A stretch of DNA of 64,000 bases. Source: DAHUXD01 sp963805495. GTDB lineage: Bacteria; Acidobacteriota; Thermoanaerobaculia; UBA5066; Gp7-AA6. Positions within the stretch are counted from its first letter, which is position 1. Each line of letters starts with the position of its first letter. Below, one piece after another: positions 48,382 through 56,352 of the stretch. Location: the NCBI GenBank assembly GCA_963805495.1, contig CAWDUQ010000001.1, positions 124,001-188,000 of the forward strand. The letters run 5' to 3'. Position numbers and translations under genes: made by a program. The notes beneath the pieces were generated by a model. That model was not told the DNA's origin. It saw only the letters and a list, made by a program, of their open reading frames with translations, and made no database searches.

Positions 48382-48639
48382 CTAACGGCCTGGCGCCGGA
48401 ACGCCGCGCAGTATTCCAGCAACGCTGAGGTCTTCATCAACGTCGGGCCAGTGGATTCCCTCGCCATCGCCCAGCAGTTCCCACTTATTCCGTTGTGCGG
48501 GCGAGGCGTGAAGTAGCCGCGGAAACCACGCAAGGGGGACACTCACCCGGCGTCCATCGGCCAGGGCCACGGTCAGTTCGTTTTCCGTGACCTCGACCTG
48601 CTGCGCACGGGGATTTGCTTCAACGACCGAAGAACTCAT
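48382..48639 (-). CDS. DUF2442-family protein
   Basis: 85 residues: LTVALADGRRVSVPLAWFPRLLHASPAQRNKWELLGDGEGIHWPDVDEDLSVAGIL carries the full DUF2442 pattern. The first 15 residues are variable. Overlaps the upstream DUF4160 gene by 20 bp. Confidence 0.88.
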   Translation of the reverse strand: MSSSVVEANPRAQQVEVTENELTVALADGRRVSVPLAWFPRLLHASPAQRNKWELLGDGEGIHWPDVDEDLSVAGILRGVPAPGR

Positions 48640-48856
48640 TCCACGCCTCCAAGAATCGCGCCTGGTTCTCCCCTACGATACGCTCGACTGCTCGCAGTTC
48701 GGGAGCCGAGAACCTTCCCGAAGAGGCCAAGGCTACCGGATCCAGCCAAAACTTGGCCATTTTCCGGTCGTGTTGCACGTGTACATGCGCCGGTTCGTCC
48801 CCTTCGTTGCTGAAGAAGAAGAACCTGTATGGGCCGATGTTGGCGATCCTGGGCAA
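48620..48856 (-). CDS. DUF4160-family protein
   Basis: 78 residues: YRFFFFSNEGDEPAHVHVQHDRKMAKFWL (core EPAHVHV), AVERIVGENQARFLEAWNEFF. Homologous to, but clearly diverged from, the pair at 36831-37311, so not a recent duplicate. Confidence 0.89.
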   Translation of the reverse strand: MPRIANIGPYRFFFFSNEGDEPAHVHVQHDRKMAKFWLDPVALASSGRFSAPELRAVERIVGENQARFLEAWNEFFGR

Positions 48857-48924
48857 ATCTGTCTCCCCATCAAGGAGGCGAATTCCAAGTCATGGTAGCT
48901 CACACCGCGAGAGGACTTCGGCCC

Positions 48925-49000
48925 GCCTAACGGGTGGCGGGTCAGCGGCGAGTGACGAGCCGAAGGCGAGGAACGAGTCCGCTGCACCCGCGGGTTAGGC
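48925..49000 (-). repeat. attC, 76 bp, loop GAGTGACGAGCC
   Basis: Closes family I copy 11. Confidence 0.96.
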
Positions 49001-49046
49001 GGCGCTTCACCGCCGCCGTGACCTGCAGCCGAAAGCCTTTCGGGAC

Positions 49047-49199
49047 CTACGCCCATGACGGTGCTTCTCCGGGAGCCACCACAGCCTCATACATGGAGAC
49101 ACCGCAGCTCGCTCCGCGTTCGGAACTATCGTTGTCGACCCTAGCGCCCCGCCACGATGGAAAAGCCCTGGGCAGGAGGGCGTGACTCGGGGCCCTCAT
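49047..49199 (-). CDS. Family I small protein, copy 11
   Basis: 50 residues; MRAPSHALLPRAFPSW, VDNDSSERGASCGVSMYEA, end APGEAPSWA (TAG). Close to the family consensus. Confidence 0.55.
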   Translation of the reverse strand: MRAPSHALLPRAFPSWRGARVDNDSSERGASCGVSMYEAVVAPGEAPSWA

Positions 49200-49214
49200 T
49201 GCTCCGGCACGCCC

Positions 49215-49290
49215 GCCTAACGGGTGGCGGGTCAGCGGCGAGTGACGAGCCGAAGGCGAGGAACGAGTCCGCTGCACCCGCGGGTTAGGC
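49215..49290 (-). repeat. attC, 76 bp, loop GAGTGACGAGCC
   Basis: Closes family I copy 12. Confidence 0.96.
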
Positions 49291-49336
49291 GGCGCTTCAC
49301 CGCCACGATGCTGAGCCACCGACCGGCTTTCAGCGC

Positions 49337-49488
49337 CTATGCCCACGGCCAACCTTCTTTGGGAGCCACGACAGCCTCACGAATAGAGACACCGCAACTC
49401 CCCCGCGTTCGCGACTATCGTTGTCGACACGGGCGCCTCGCCACTCTGGAAAAGCCCTGGGCAGGAGGGCGTGACTCGGGGCCCTCAT
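49337..49488 (-). pseudogene. Family I small protein, copy 12, frameshifted
   Basis: Normal through VDNDSRERGG, then a one-base deletion (body 213 bp instead of 214) sends the frame to GVAVSLFVRLSWLPKK and a different stop. The ancestral TAG is still at 49337. Confidence 0.6.
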
Positions 49489-49503
49489 TGCTCCGGAACG
49501 CCC

Positions 49504-49579
49504 GCCTAACGGGTGGCGGGTCAGCGGCTCGTGAGGCGCCGAAGGCGCCGAACGAGTCCGCTGCACCCGCGGGTTAGGC
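49504..49579 (-). repeat. attC, 76 bp, loop CTCGTGAGGCGCCGAAGGCG
   Basis: Closes the 49599-50126 cassette. Confidence 0.96.
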
Positions 49580-49598
49580 CGCGGGAAATTGGCTCCCC

Positions 49599-50126
49599 TC
49601 ATGGCGATTGCCGATACGGCAGCGGCTCGGCCCGTAGCATTAGCGTTGGAATGGCGAGGCCGGGATGCTTGCGCTGGAGTCTAGCTCTGTCACTTGCGCC
49701 CAGGCTGCGGCTGTCGTCGTTGTGATACGTGACGACAAGCAGATATCGGCGCCCCGCCTCGAGACCGTACCGCTCGTTCCCGTCGACCGTTAGTACAAAT
49801 CGGTTTTCAACCGAGAGATCGAGCTCCGTCCCGAAGACTCTCGCCCCAGGGTCTTGACGCGCGCCTATTACCTGGAAGTCCGCTCCCGTTGGGCTTGGGC
49901 AGCCGGCTCGAGGACCGAGATGTCCAATCGCGGCTCCACTGGCGTCCTGAATCTCGACTTCGAGATAGCACCCGAGCGTGGTTTTCGGCGTAACGAGTAC
50001 CGGCGCCGTCCCTGTCGCGACGATCAGAACCTGAAGGAAGTGTCCCCGCACGATCTGCGGCCGTAGCTCAAATGACCCAGCTAGAGAAGCGGCAGCGGCC
50101 AACGTGTTGAGAAGAAGCACCGTCAC
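49599..50126 (-). CDS. Exported protein, unknown
   Basis: 175 residues; signal-like TVLLLNTLAAAASLAGSFELR, beta-rich mature domain (FLQVLIVATGTAPVLV, CYLEVEIQDASGAAI, ENRFVLTVDGNERYGL, RYLLVVTYHNDD). The alternation suggests an Ig-like fold. ATG 8 bp from the attC at 50135. Confidence 0.66.
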   Translation of the reverse strand: MTVLLLNTLAAAASLAGSFELRPQIVRGHFLQVLIVATGTAPVLVTPKTTLGCYLEVEIQDASGAAIGHLGPRAGCPSPTGADFQVIGARQDPGARVFGTELDLSVENRFVLTVDGNERYGLEAGRRYLLVVTYHNDDSRSLGASDRARLQRKHPGLAIPTLMLRAEPLPYRQSP

Positions 50127-50134
50127 TTCACGCG

Positions 50135-50210
50135 GCCTAACGGGTGGCGGGTCAGCGGCGAGCCCCCGAGCGAAGCGAGGGGGCGAGTCCGCTGCACCCG
50201 CGGGTTAGGC
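50135..50210 (-). repeat. attC, 76 bp, stem CCCCC/GGGGG
   Basis: Loop GAGCCCCCGAGCGAAGCGAG. Closes the 50242-50688 cassette. Confidence 0.96.
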
Positions 50211-50241
50211 GGCGGGAACTGACCAGCAGTAACGGAATCCT

Positions 50242-50688
50242 TCATGGTTGCCGTTCAGCGCTTTCTTGCCCGGCAGCCTCACGGATCGCGCCAACGGCCG
50301 GACCTTCCCAGCCTGACCGGGGGATGAACCGAATACTTCGCCCGAACGTCGTCGGAGACTTGAACTCGATCACCACGGTCACCGGACTTAGAAAAGGAAC
50401 CTGTGTCACTCGTAACACCTCGCTGAGCGGCACGCGGGCTGTCCTCCTGAAGTTGCCGATCACGAGGTCCTCATCATCCTTCGAGACGACCTTGAGACGC
50501 AGACAGGCCCACCAGATGAAGACTGAGCCGGCTATGGTGACCGCCGGGAAAATGATCCGAAAGTAGGGTGGCGCCGCGTCGAACGCTCCCGTGAAGATCA
50601 TGATGTCGGTCGCGAGAAACCCGCCGATCCACCAGATCGGAAACCAGATCTTCCACCACGCTGTTAGTCGGCTCGACAGCTTCTCCAA
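50242..50688 (-). CDS. Two-helix membrane protein with a PH-like domain
   Basis: 148 residues; two TM helices (IWFPIWWIGGFLATDIMIFTG and IIFPAVTIAGSVFIWWACL), then KVVSKDDEDLVIGNFRRTARVPLSEVLRVTQV, TVVIEFKSPTTFGRSIRFIP. The soluble part (L.V.NF.....PL.E...V, I.F) is like bacterial PH domains. Role unknown. Confidence 0.66.
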   Translation of the reverse strand: MEKLSSRLTAWWKIWFPIWWIGGFLATDIMIFTGAFDAAPPYFRIIFPAVTIAGSVFIWWACLRLKVVSKDDEDLVIGNFRRTARVPLSEVLRVTQVPFLSPVTVVIEFKSPTTFGRSIRFIPRSGWEGPAVGAIREAAGQESAERQP

Positions 50689-50708
50689 GGGCGCTAGCTC
50701 CTTCCGAC

Positions 50709-50826
50709 GCCTAACGGGTGGCGCATAAGCTGCGGGCGCCCGACCGCCATCAGATCCCTGAACACACCACGAGCTTCCCTTCCGACGGAGTGCAGGGCGA
50801 CCGTCAGCTTCATGCGCGTGTTAGGC
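50709..50826 (-). repeat. attC, 118-bp class, CAT/ATG arm variant
   Basis: Closes family II copy 8. Confidence 0.94.
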
Positions 50827-51189
50827 GCCCTCCCTCCTTCGGGTTTACACGCCACGCGACACCTCGCTCACCTCAGGCCGCGACCACAGGATGCGCCGGC
50901 TGGCGCGCGCCTCGGATTGTCCTCTCTCTCGCCACTCGCGCGCCAGAGCGGCGCGGATTACGACGGGGGGCGGGCCGACAGATAAGTCGTCTGATGCCTC
51001 GCCCCCACAAAATGCCACGCTGCGGTTCGTTCCTGGAGCCGAGATAGTCGGCCCGCATCCCGGAGGCGGACGGCGCGCAGAACTTTTACCGATTACGCCA
51101 GCCTCTCCCCTCCGGACACAATCGCAAGCCTGTCGATCGTCGACGAGACTACTCAGCCCGCGCGCCGGCCGCCGTCTTGAGTCCGAAGC
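50827..51189 (-). repeat. Family II cassette body, copy 8 (363 bp)
   Basis: IR2 loop carries TGCGGTTCGTTCCTGGAGCC; stems unchanged. Directly upstream stands copy 9, the only II-II tandem. Confidence 0.8.
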
Positions 51190-51307
51190 GCCTAACGGGT
51201 GGCGGGTCAGGTGCGGGCGCCCCACCGCCACGAGGTTCCTGGACTGCCCATCATCTTCCCTCTCGCCAAACCGCATGGCGACCGTCAGCTGCACCCGCGG
51301 GTTAGGC
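51190..51307 (-). repeat. attC, 118-bp class
   Basis: Left arm GTCAGGTGCGGG instead of GTCAGCTGCGGG. Closes family II copy 9. Confidence 0.94.
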
Positions 51308-51685
51308 GCCCTATCCCTTACGGATTTACACGCCACGCGACACCTCGCTCGCCCCAGGCTCTGACCGCGGGATGCGGCGGGCTGGCGCGCCCACGCCTCG
51401 CCTTCCCTTTCGCTCCTCGCGCGCCAGGCCGACGCGGATCACGACGGGGGGCGGGCCGACTCTTGAACCGTCTGAAGCCACGGCCTCGCCCCATGACAGA
51501 TCCGCCCTGTTCCTGACACCACGATCGTCGGCCCGCATCCCGGAGGCGGTCGGCGCGCTGGTGACCACGTCGAATCCGCCAACATTCACCTTCCGCCACC
51601 ATCCGACGTGCGGCTGCTGCCACGAACCCTGCCCAAGCCTGCTGCTTTCCGACAAAGCGCCGGCCGCCGTCTTAAGTGCCATTGC
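51308..51685 (-). repeat. Family II cassette body, copy 9, divergent (378 bp)
   Basis: 15 bp longer, diverged in the 5' third, but IR1 is kept (CTGGCGCGC/GCGCGCCAG) and the 3' end matches (GAGGTGTCGCGTGGCGTGTAAA on the minus strand). Only this copy has an ATG just inside the attC (MALKTAAGALSES, start near 51683), in a frame that is open to the shared stop. Confidence 0.75.
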
Positions 51686-51761
51686 GCCTAACGGGTGGCG
51701 GGTCAGCGGCGCGTGAAGAGCCGAAGGCGATGAACGCGTCCGCTGCACCCGCGGGTTAGGC
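51686..51761 (-). repeat. attC, 76 bp, loop GCGTGAAGAGCC
   Basis: Supplies the stop of the 51756 gene. Confidence 0.96.
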
Positions 51762-52226
51762 GGCCACACTTGTAGGCCTCCAGAGTCTTAGCAGCAGTAT
51801 GACCGAGCATCCGGCGGCCAGAACGCAGACGGCTGCCAATGGCGCGGGATGCCGAAGAGGGACCCAAGCGTCCCATGGAGATACTACCGCGTCACCTCTG
51901 ACTGCCATCATCACGAACCAAGGAGCGGTGACCACAATGAGAATGATCGCTCCATCGAGCAATGCTCTTGACATCGGCCGCGTCGCCTCACGTCTCACGA
52001 TCAGGATCGCACACGCAAGTAGGCAGAGGACAAAAGTAGTGATTAGCGTTGCGCGGAATGCATGCGAGATGACATCTTCGAGCCGGATTGTGGTCTGCCC
52101 CTCTATCCTGAGCCCCTGTCGGGACATTGTGCGACCAATGGACCGAAAGTAGGTAGCCGGGAGAGCAAGGGGCCAGAGCGAGCAGACCACGGCAGCTATT
52201 CCGTACCGCCCGCGACCGTCACGCAT
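51756..52226 (-). CDS. Membrane protein, unknown
   Basis: 156 residues: GIAAVVCSLWPLALPATYF, ATLITTFVLCLLACAILIV, AIILIVVTAPWFVMMAVRG, LAAVCVLAAGCSVILLLRLW; a soluble loop LRIEGQTTIRLEDVI between helices 1 and 2. It shares topology with the 59808-60308 protein (LRIEGQ versus LTIDLPS, same helix order), likely one family. Confidence 0.66.
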   Translation of the reverse strand: MRDGRGRYGIAAVVCSLWPLALPATYFRSIGRTMSRQGLRIEGQTTIRLEDVISHAFRATLITTFVLCLLACAILIVRREATRPMSRALLDGAIILIVVTAPWFVMMAVRGDAVVSPWDAWVPLRHPAPLAAVCVLAAGCSVILLLRLWRPTSVAA

Positions 52227-52239
52227 GTGACTTTCGGCC

Positions 52240-52315
52240 GCCTAACGGGCGGCGGGTCAGCGGCGAGTGACGAGCCGAAGGCGAGGAACGAGTCCGCTGC
52301 ACCCGCGGGTTAGGC
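52240..52315 (-). repeat. attC, 76 bp, loop GAGTGACGAGCC
   Basis: Closes family I copy 13. Confidence 0.96.
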
Positions 52316-52361
52316 GGCGCTTCACCGCCAGGATGCCCTGCCACCACCCCACCACGTTGAC

Positions 52362-52514
52362 TCACGCCCACCGCCTCCATTGGTTGGGCACCACGACGGC
52401 CCCATTTCTGGGGACACCGCAACCCGGTCGCTGCCGGGAAGTTTCGTTGTCGACCATCGTGCCCTGCCACCATGGAAAGGCCTTGGGCAGGAGGGCGTGA
52501 CTCGGGGACCTCAT
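52362..52514 (-). CDS. Family I small protein, copy 13
   Basis: 50 residues, one of the most divergent: MRSPSHALLPKAFPWW, MVDNETSRQRPGCGV, VVVPNQWRRWA. The stop is TGA here, at the position of TAG or TAA in the others. Confidence 0.53.
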   Translation of the reverse strand: MRSPSHALLPKAFPWWQGTMVDNETSRQRPGCGVPRNGAVVVPNQWRRWA

Positions 52515-52529
52515 TTCCCCGGGACGCCC

Positions 52530-52605
52530 GCCTAACGGGTGGCGCGTCAGCGGCGAGCGAGGAGCCGAAGGCGACGAGCGAGTCCGCTGCACGCGCGTGT
52601 TAGGC
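52530..52605 (-). repeat. attC, 76 bp, arms GCGCGTCAGC/GCTGCACGCGC
   Basis: Compensated outer-arm change. Closes the 52631 cassette. Confidence 0.95.
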
Positions 52606-52630
52606 GGCTCGGCGTCACTCACTTGGTTCG

Positions 52631-53209
52631 TCATTTCGATGATTCCGCGCTGCGATTCTCCAGGGTGAGTGATCTGATGACTTGCATTAGCTTTGGCTTG
52701 ACTCGCCTGCCCCGCTCGTCACCGGCTTTGTCGTGGTCCACCCCGCGATGCTCCTCTACGACTGCCATGATCACGAAGCATCCGGAGGTGAGTGGCGTTG
52801 TAAGTATGTCTGCCACGATCGAATTACTAGTCCAGGCGTCGCCGCTGTAAAAGCTGTAGAAACGCCTGTTCCCAACGGCCACGGTCAAGCTACTAGCCCC
52901 GACTTCACTCAGGGCGCTACCGGGATGGCACCACTCGTCACCCTCGGTTCCAATCGCCACGAATGCTCGAACGATAGTCGAGCCCTCAAGCTCGGACTCA
53001 GGAATGGAGATCGTCACAGCTTCTTTTGGCCAGCCCAAGACTCCGTAGGACGACAGATCAGCCGTGCCTAGGATCATTGATGACGGATAGAGAAGCGACA
53101 GACCTAGCGCAGGGTTTCGGTAGGTCAGCCAGCCCTTTTTCTGTGCCGCGACCGGGGATCTCGCGACAAAGCCCGCTAGGAAGATACTGGCGCACATTAA
53201 AGCGCCCAC
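52631..53209 (-). CDS. Exported protein, unknown
   Basis: 192 residues from GTG at 53209 (ATG at 53197 also possible). Signal GALMCASIFLAGFVARSPVAAQ; mature part WLTYRNPALGLSLLYPSSMIL, VGNRRFYSFYSGD, CFVIMAVVEEHRG, MQVIRSLTL. The Y.NP..G.SL.YP start is common in PsbP/LpqN-like exported proteins. In frame with the attC (GTG at 53284). Confidence 0.68.
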   Translation of the reverse strand: MGALMCASIFLAGFVARSPVAAQKKGWLTYRNPALGLSLLYPSSMILGTADLSSYGVLGWPKEAVTISIPESELEGSTIVRAFVAIGTEGDEWCHPGSALSEVGASSLTVAVGNRRFYSFYSGDAWTSNSIVADILTTPLTSGCFVIMAVVEEHRGVDHDKAGDERGRRVKPKLMQVIRSLTLENRSAESSK

Positions 53210-53221
53210 TCGCCACCAGCC

Positions 53222-53297
53222 GCCTAACGGGTGGCGGGTCAGCGGCTCGTGAGGCGCCGAAGGCGCCGAACGAGTCCGCTGCACCCGCGGGTTAGGC
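53222..53297 (-). repeat. attC, 76 bp, loop CTCGTGAGGCGCCGAAGGCG
   Basis: Closes the 53305 lipoprotein cassette. Confidence 0.96.
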
Positions 53298-53304
53298 AAC
53301 CGGC

Positions 53305-53760
53305 TCACACGACCACCAATTGCGCCAACTCCAGGTAGTACTCATCGAAATCAAGAATGCTGACGCCTCCCTGCGAGACGAGCACTGCCCCACAAAAAGT
53401 GTGCGGGCTGCAAAAGAGAATCGCGGTTGCCTTCAGCTCCCGGATTCTGTTCTTGGACACGCGGACATATCCGTCAAGGGATTTGCCGACCGCTACGAAT
53501 CGGCCGTCTGCAGCCACCAGTGTGACTTCAACCCCTGACAGGTCGACCGGAGGCTGACTGCGAGCCAAGCGGACGTGAAACAGCACGTCTGGGCTTTGCG
53601 CAAGGGCGAGAGGCCTCGCCATGGGAGGAGCCGCCTGAGAACACGCCGTCATCACCAACAGGAGACAGAGACTTGTGAGGCCGCGCCGCCCTCGGTTGCC
53701 TAACGGGTGGCGGGTCAGCGGCGAGCGCCGTAGCGAAGCGTAGGCGCGAGTCTGCTGCAC
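53305..53760 (-). CDS. Probable lipoprotein with attC-encoded N-terminus
   Basis: No ATG, GTG or TTG occurs between the attC and the hydrophobic core of the signal (LTSLCLLLVMTACSQ, lipobox MTAC). The frame is open through the attC, so I start at the attC GTG (53760). The n-region would then be attC-encoded and basic. Mature part: LFHVRLARSQPPVDLSGVEVTLVAADGRFV, LKATAILFCSPHTFCGAV. Function unknown. Confidence 0.55.
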   Translation of the reverse strand: MQQTRAYASLRRSPLTRHPLGNRGRRGLTSLCLLLVMTACSQAAPPMARPLALAQSPDVLFHVRLARSQPPVDLSGVEVTLVAADGRFVAVGKSLDGYVRVSKNRIRELKATAILFCSPHTFCGAVLVSQGGVSILDFDEYYLELAQLVVV

Positions 53761-53773
53761 CCGCGGGTTAGGC
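53698..53773 (-). repeat. attC, 76 bp, arm GTCTGCTGC
   Basis: Apical stem CGCC/GGCG; closes the 53783 lipoprotein cassette. Confidence 0.96.
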
Positions 53774-53782
53774 GGCGGCACT

Positions 53783-54289
53783 TCAGTGCCTCGCTTGGCC
53801 ATCACTGGACGGGTTGGGAACTGCATCGTGCCCCTGGCCAGTCCACCATGCCTCCCAACGTGAAGCCTCTACTCCGAAATCGTGACCCGTCACGCGTTTG
53901 AGCGCTTCGGCACAGTGAGCCGTCGTATCGATCATTAGTGTGACGCCCGGCGAACCCTCGAGTGGCGCCGGTGGGTACAGCTTGAGCGCATAAATCAATG
54001 AAGGCACCGATGCTTCCGTGCCAACTCGATCCAGAGTAAGACATGCGTCGTGGACCAATCGCCCGCGCCAGATCCAACATTCCGCCACCTCCCGTGCCTG
54101 CGACTTCGTCCACTCGCCACGTGGTTCTGGGCAACCAGCCACGTCCGGTTCTGGCTGCTGCTTGCTAGCGCTGCAGTTGACGAAGCACGCCAACACCAGC
54201 GCCGTCGCCGTTATGAGCTTTCCGCCGCCTAACGGGTGGCGGGTCAGCGGCGAGCGCCGTAGCGAAGCGCAGGCGCGAGTCCGCTGCAC
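53783..54289 (-). CDS. Probable lipoprotein with attC-encoded N-terminus
   Basis: Signal KLITATALVLACFVNCSAS (lipobox FVNC) follows the attC frame directly with no usable start before GTG-TTG inside the hydrophobic core; the attC GTG is at 54289. Mature part cysteine-rich: CPEPRGEWTKSQAREVAECWIWRGRLV, HDACLTLDRVG, HCAEALKRVTGHDFG. It looks like a HEAT-free helical domain; no family recognised. Confidence 0.55.
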   Translation of the reverse strand: MQRTRACASLRRSPLTRHPLGGGKLITATALVLACFVNCSASKQQPEPDVAGCPEPRGEWTKSQAREVAECWIWRGRLVHDACLTLDRVGTEASVPSLIYALKLYPPAPLEGSPGVTLMIDTTAHCAEALKRVTGHDFGVEASRWEAWWTGQGHDAVPNPSSDGQARH

Positions 54290-54302
54290 CCGCGGGTTAG
54301 GC
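54227..54302 (-). repeat. attC, 76 bp, apical stem CGCC/GGCG
   Basis: Closes family I copy 14. Confidence 0.96.
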
Positions 54303-54348
54303 GGCGCTTCACCGCCACGATGACCTGCAGCCGAAAGCCTTTCGGGAC

Positions 54349-54501
54349 CTACGCCCATGACGGTGGTTCTCCGGGAGCCACGACCGCCCCACACATAGAG
54401 ACACCGTAACTCGCCACGGGTCCAGAACTATCGTTGTCGACCCGAGTGCGTCGCCACGCTGGAAAGGCCTTGGGCAGGAAGGCGTGGCTCGGAGACCTCA
54501 T
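54349..54501 (-). CDS. Family I small protein, copy 14
   Basis: 50 residues; MRSPSHAFLPKAFPAW, RVDNDSSGPVASYGVSMCG, end APGEPPSWA (TAG). Confidence 0.53.
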   Translation of the reverse strand: MRSPSHAFLPKAFPAWRRTRVDNDSSGPVASYGVSMCGAVVAPGEPPSWA

Positions 54502-54516
54502 TTCCCCGGGACGCCC

Positions 54517-54634
54517 GCCTAACGGGTGGCGGGTCAGCTGCGGGCGCCCTGCAGAGTTGAGACCCCTGACCTCGCGACAACTTCCCTTGTGCGGCAACGC
54601 CAGGGCGACCGTCAGCTGCACCCGCGGGTTAGGC
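54517..54634 (-). repeat. attC, 118-bp class
   Basis: Closes family II copy 10; loop close to that at 30623. Confidence 0.95.
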
Positions 54635-54997
54635 GCCCCTTCCCTGTCGGGTTTACACACCACGCGACACCTCGCTCGTACCAGGCCTCGTCCACGGGAT
54701 GCGCCGGCTGGCGCGCGCCTCGGATTGTCGTCCCTCTCGCCACTCGCGCGCCAGAGCGGCGCGGATTGAGCCGGGGGGCGGGCCGACTGTTGAGTCGTCT
54801 GATGCCAGGCCGAGCCCGATCGCCACGCTGCGTCCTGCTCCTGGAGTCGAGGTAGTCGGCCCGCATCCCGGAGGCGGACGGCGCGCAGAACTTCTACCGA
54901 TTACGACCAACTCTCCCCTCCGGACACAATCGCAAGCCCCGCGATCGTCGACGCGACTATTCAGCCCGCGCGCCGGCCGCCGTCTTACGTCCGAAGC
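54635..54997 (-). repeat. Family II cassette body, copy 10 (363 bp)
   Basis: IR2 loop has GCCAGGCCGAGCCCGATCGC and GGAGTCGAGGTAG; GATTACGACCAACTC replaces GATTACGCCAACC-type sequence without a length change. Confidence 0.8.
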
Positions 54998-55073
54998 GCC
55001 TAACGGGTGGCGGGTCAGCGGCGAGCGCCGTAGCGAAGCGTAGGCGCGAGTCCGCTGCACCCGCGGGTTAGGC
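54998..55073 (-). repeat. attC, 76 bp, apical stem CGCC/GGCG
   Basis: Closes the CPBP cassette. Confidence 0.96.
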
Positions 55074-55077
55074 GGCC

Positions 55078-55776
55078 TCATGACGGTACCCCCTGCGCCG
55101 CAGACTCTACGGACCGATCCGCCTCAGGGAGAGATGACCCGTGCGAACGCGCGAGCAGCCTCAGGCCACAAGTTGCGACAACGGCGCCAGCAAAGAGGAT
55201 CACGAGGGTCAATAGTATTCGCCAACCCATGGGCCACAATGATGGAGCGCCTGCTCTGTTAAGCCTAAGCGTGAATCCGAACAAGTTGAACAGTGCATGC
55301 AATGAAAAGGTCACCCAGTAGGCAAGGCGCAGGGACTTCTCCCACCAAGCAACGAAGGCTGCTGAGAGCAGGACGAATCCCCACAGCACGGTAATGCCTT
55401 GGAGTGGCTCCCCGAGGGCATGGAGGCCACCCCAGATTACTGCCGACGCGCCGATTAGTAGCGACTTGCGCGAGGAGACCCGTCGCAGCAGCCAGAACAC
55501 TGGAATCATCACGAGTGTTTCGACGGCAGGGGCGATTAGAACCATCAGCATGAACGTAATCGCTGACGCCGAGCGGTGCAGGACGGGAAGTCCCTCAAAT
55601 AGACGGGCCTGGCCGAAGAGCAGAGGTAGCAGGTTGAGGACCGCCAAATAGAGCACGTTCCCAACGAACTGCACCAGCCATATCTTGAGAACATACAGAC
55701 TCGGAGAGGGACGCGGCGCAGCTAGCCACGCTAGAAATCGTCGTGGAGCCTGCAACAATCGATCTGCGAGGATCAT
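55078..55776 (-). CDS. CPBP/CaaX-type intramembrane protease-like protein
   Basis: 232 residues, about six helices. Motifs of the CPBP family: motif 1 APAVETLVMIPVFWLLRRVS (a single E where the family usually has EE), motif 2 WGGLHALGEPLQG, and motif 3 FSLHALFNLFG with H and N. The lone glutamate may weaken or abolish protease activity. Possibly involved in immunity or membrane protein processing, as for other CPBP members. Confidence 0.75.
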   Translation of the reverse strand: MILADRLLQAPRRFLAWLAAPRPSPSLYVLKIWLVQFVGNVLYLAVLNLLPLLFGQARLFEGLPVLHRSASAITFMLMVLIAPAVETLVMIPVFWLLRRVSSRKSLLIGASAVIWGGLHALGEPLQGITVLWGFVLLSAAFVAWWEKSLRLAYWVTFSLHALFNLFGFTLRLNRAGAPSLWPMGWRILLTLVILFAGAVVATCGLRLLARSHGSSLPEADRSVESAAQGVPS

Positions 55777-55810
55777 GGCGGCGGCGCCACCACGCCTAAC
55801 ACTAAGGGCC

Positions 55811-55886
55811 GCCTAACGGGTGGCGGGTCAGCGGCGAGGCCCGACGCGAAGCGGAGGGCCGAGTCCGCTGCACCCGCGGGTTAGGC
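55811..55886 (-). repeat. attC, 76 bp, apical stem GCCC/GGGC
   Basis: Closes the 55891-56268 cassette. Confidence 0.96.
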
Positions 55887-55890
55887 GGCC

Positions 55891-56268
55891 TCATCGAGCT
55901 GGCCCCACCCGCACCCGGGCAACCCACCACACTATGAGGCCGGTCGCCAGCCCGACGCACGCGAACGGCCAGACCGTCTTCTGCAAAACGACGATGAAAA
56001 CGATCGGGTTGACCGCGAGGCCACCGATCAACGGCGACAGAAGACCGGCGACGATACCCGCCAGCACCCCACTGGCCTTTCGGATGAAAAATCGCCCTAT
56101 TGCTACCCAGAACGCGACCGATACGACCATCACTACCGCGTAGACAGGCCAGGTGAAATACCACCAGCCGGGCCCGGGCTTCATTTCAAGCTGCGCCGTG
56201 ACTAGTGCACTGCCTACGACGGCCATCACCCCGGCCACGACCCCAATGATGACAAGCCGAGTCCTCAT
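55891..56268 (-). CDS. Four-helix membrane protein, unknown
   Basis: 125 residues: LVIIGVVAGVMAVVGSALV, WPVYAVVMVVSVAFWVAIG, GVLAGIVAGLLSPLIGGLAV, FACVGLATGLIVWWVAR. A GMKPGPGWWYFTW-like loop (MKPGPGWWYFTW) follows helix 1. No family recognised. Confidence 0.66.
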   Translation of the reverse strand: MRTRLVIIGVVAGVMAVVGSALVTAQLEMKPGPGWWYFTWPVYAVVMVVSVAFWVAIGRFFIRKASGVLAGIVAGLLSPLIGGLAVNPIVFIVVLQKTVWPFACVGLATGLIVWWVARVRVGPAR

Positions 56269-56276
56269 GCATGGCC

Positions 56277-56352
56277 GCCTAACGGGTGGCGGGTCAGCGG
56301 CGAGCTCCGAGCCGAAGGCGAGGAGCGAGTCCGCTGCACCCGCGGGTTAGGC
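56277..56352 (-). repeat. attC, 76 bp, apical stem CTCC/GGAG
   Basis: Supplies the stop of the 56347 gene. Confidence 0.96.
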
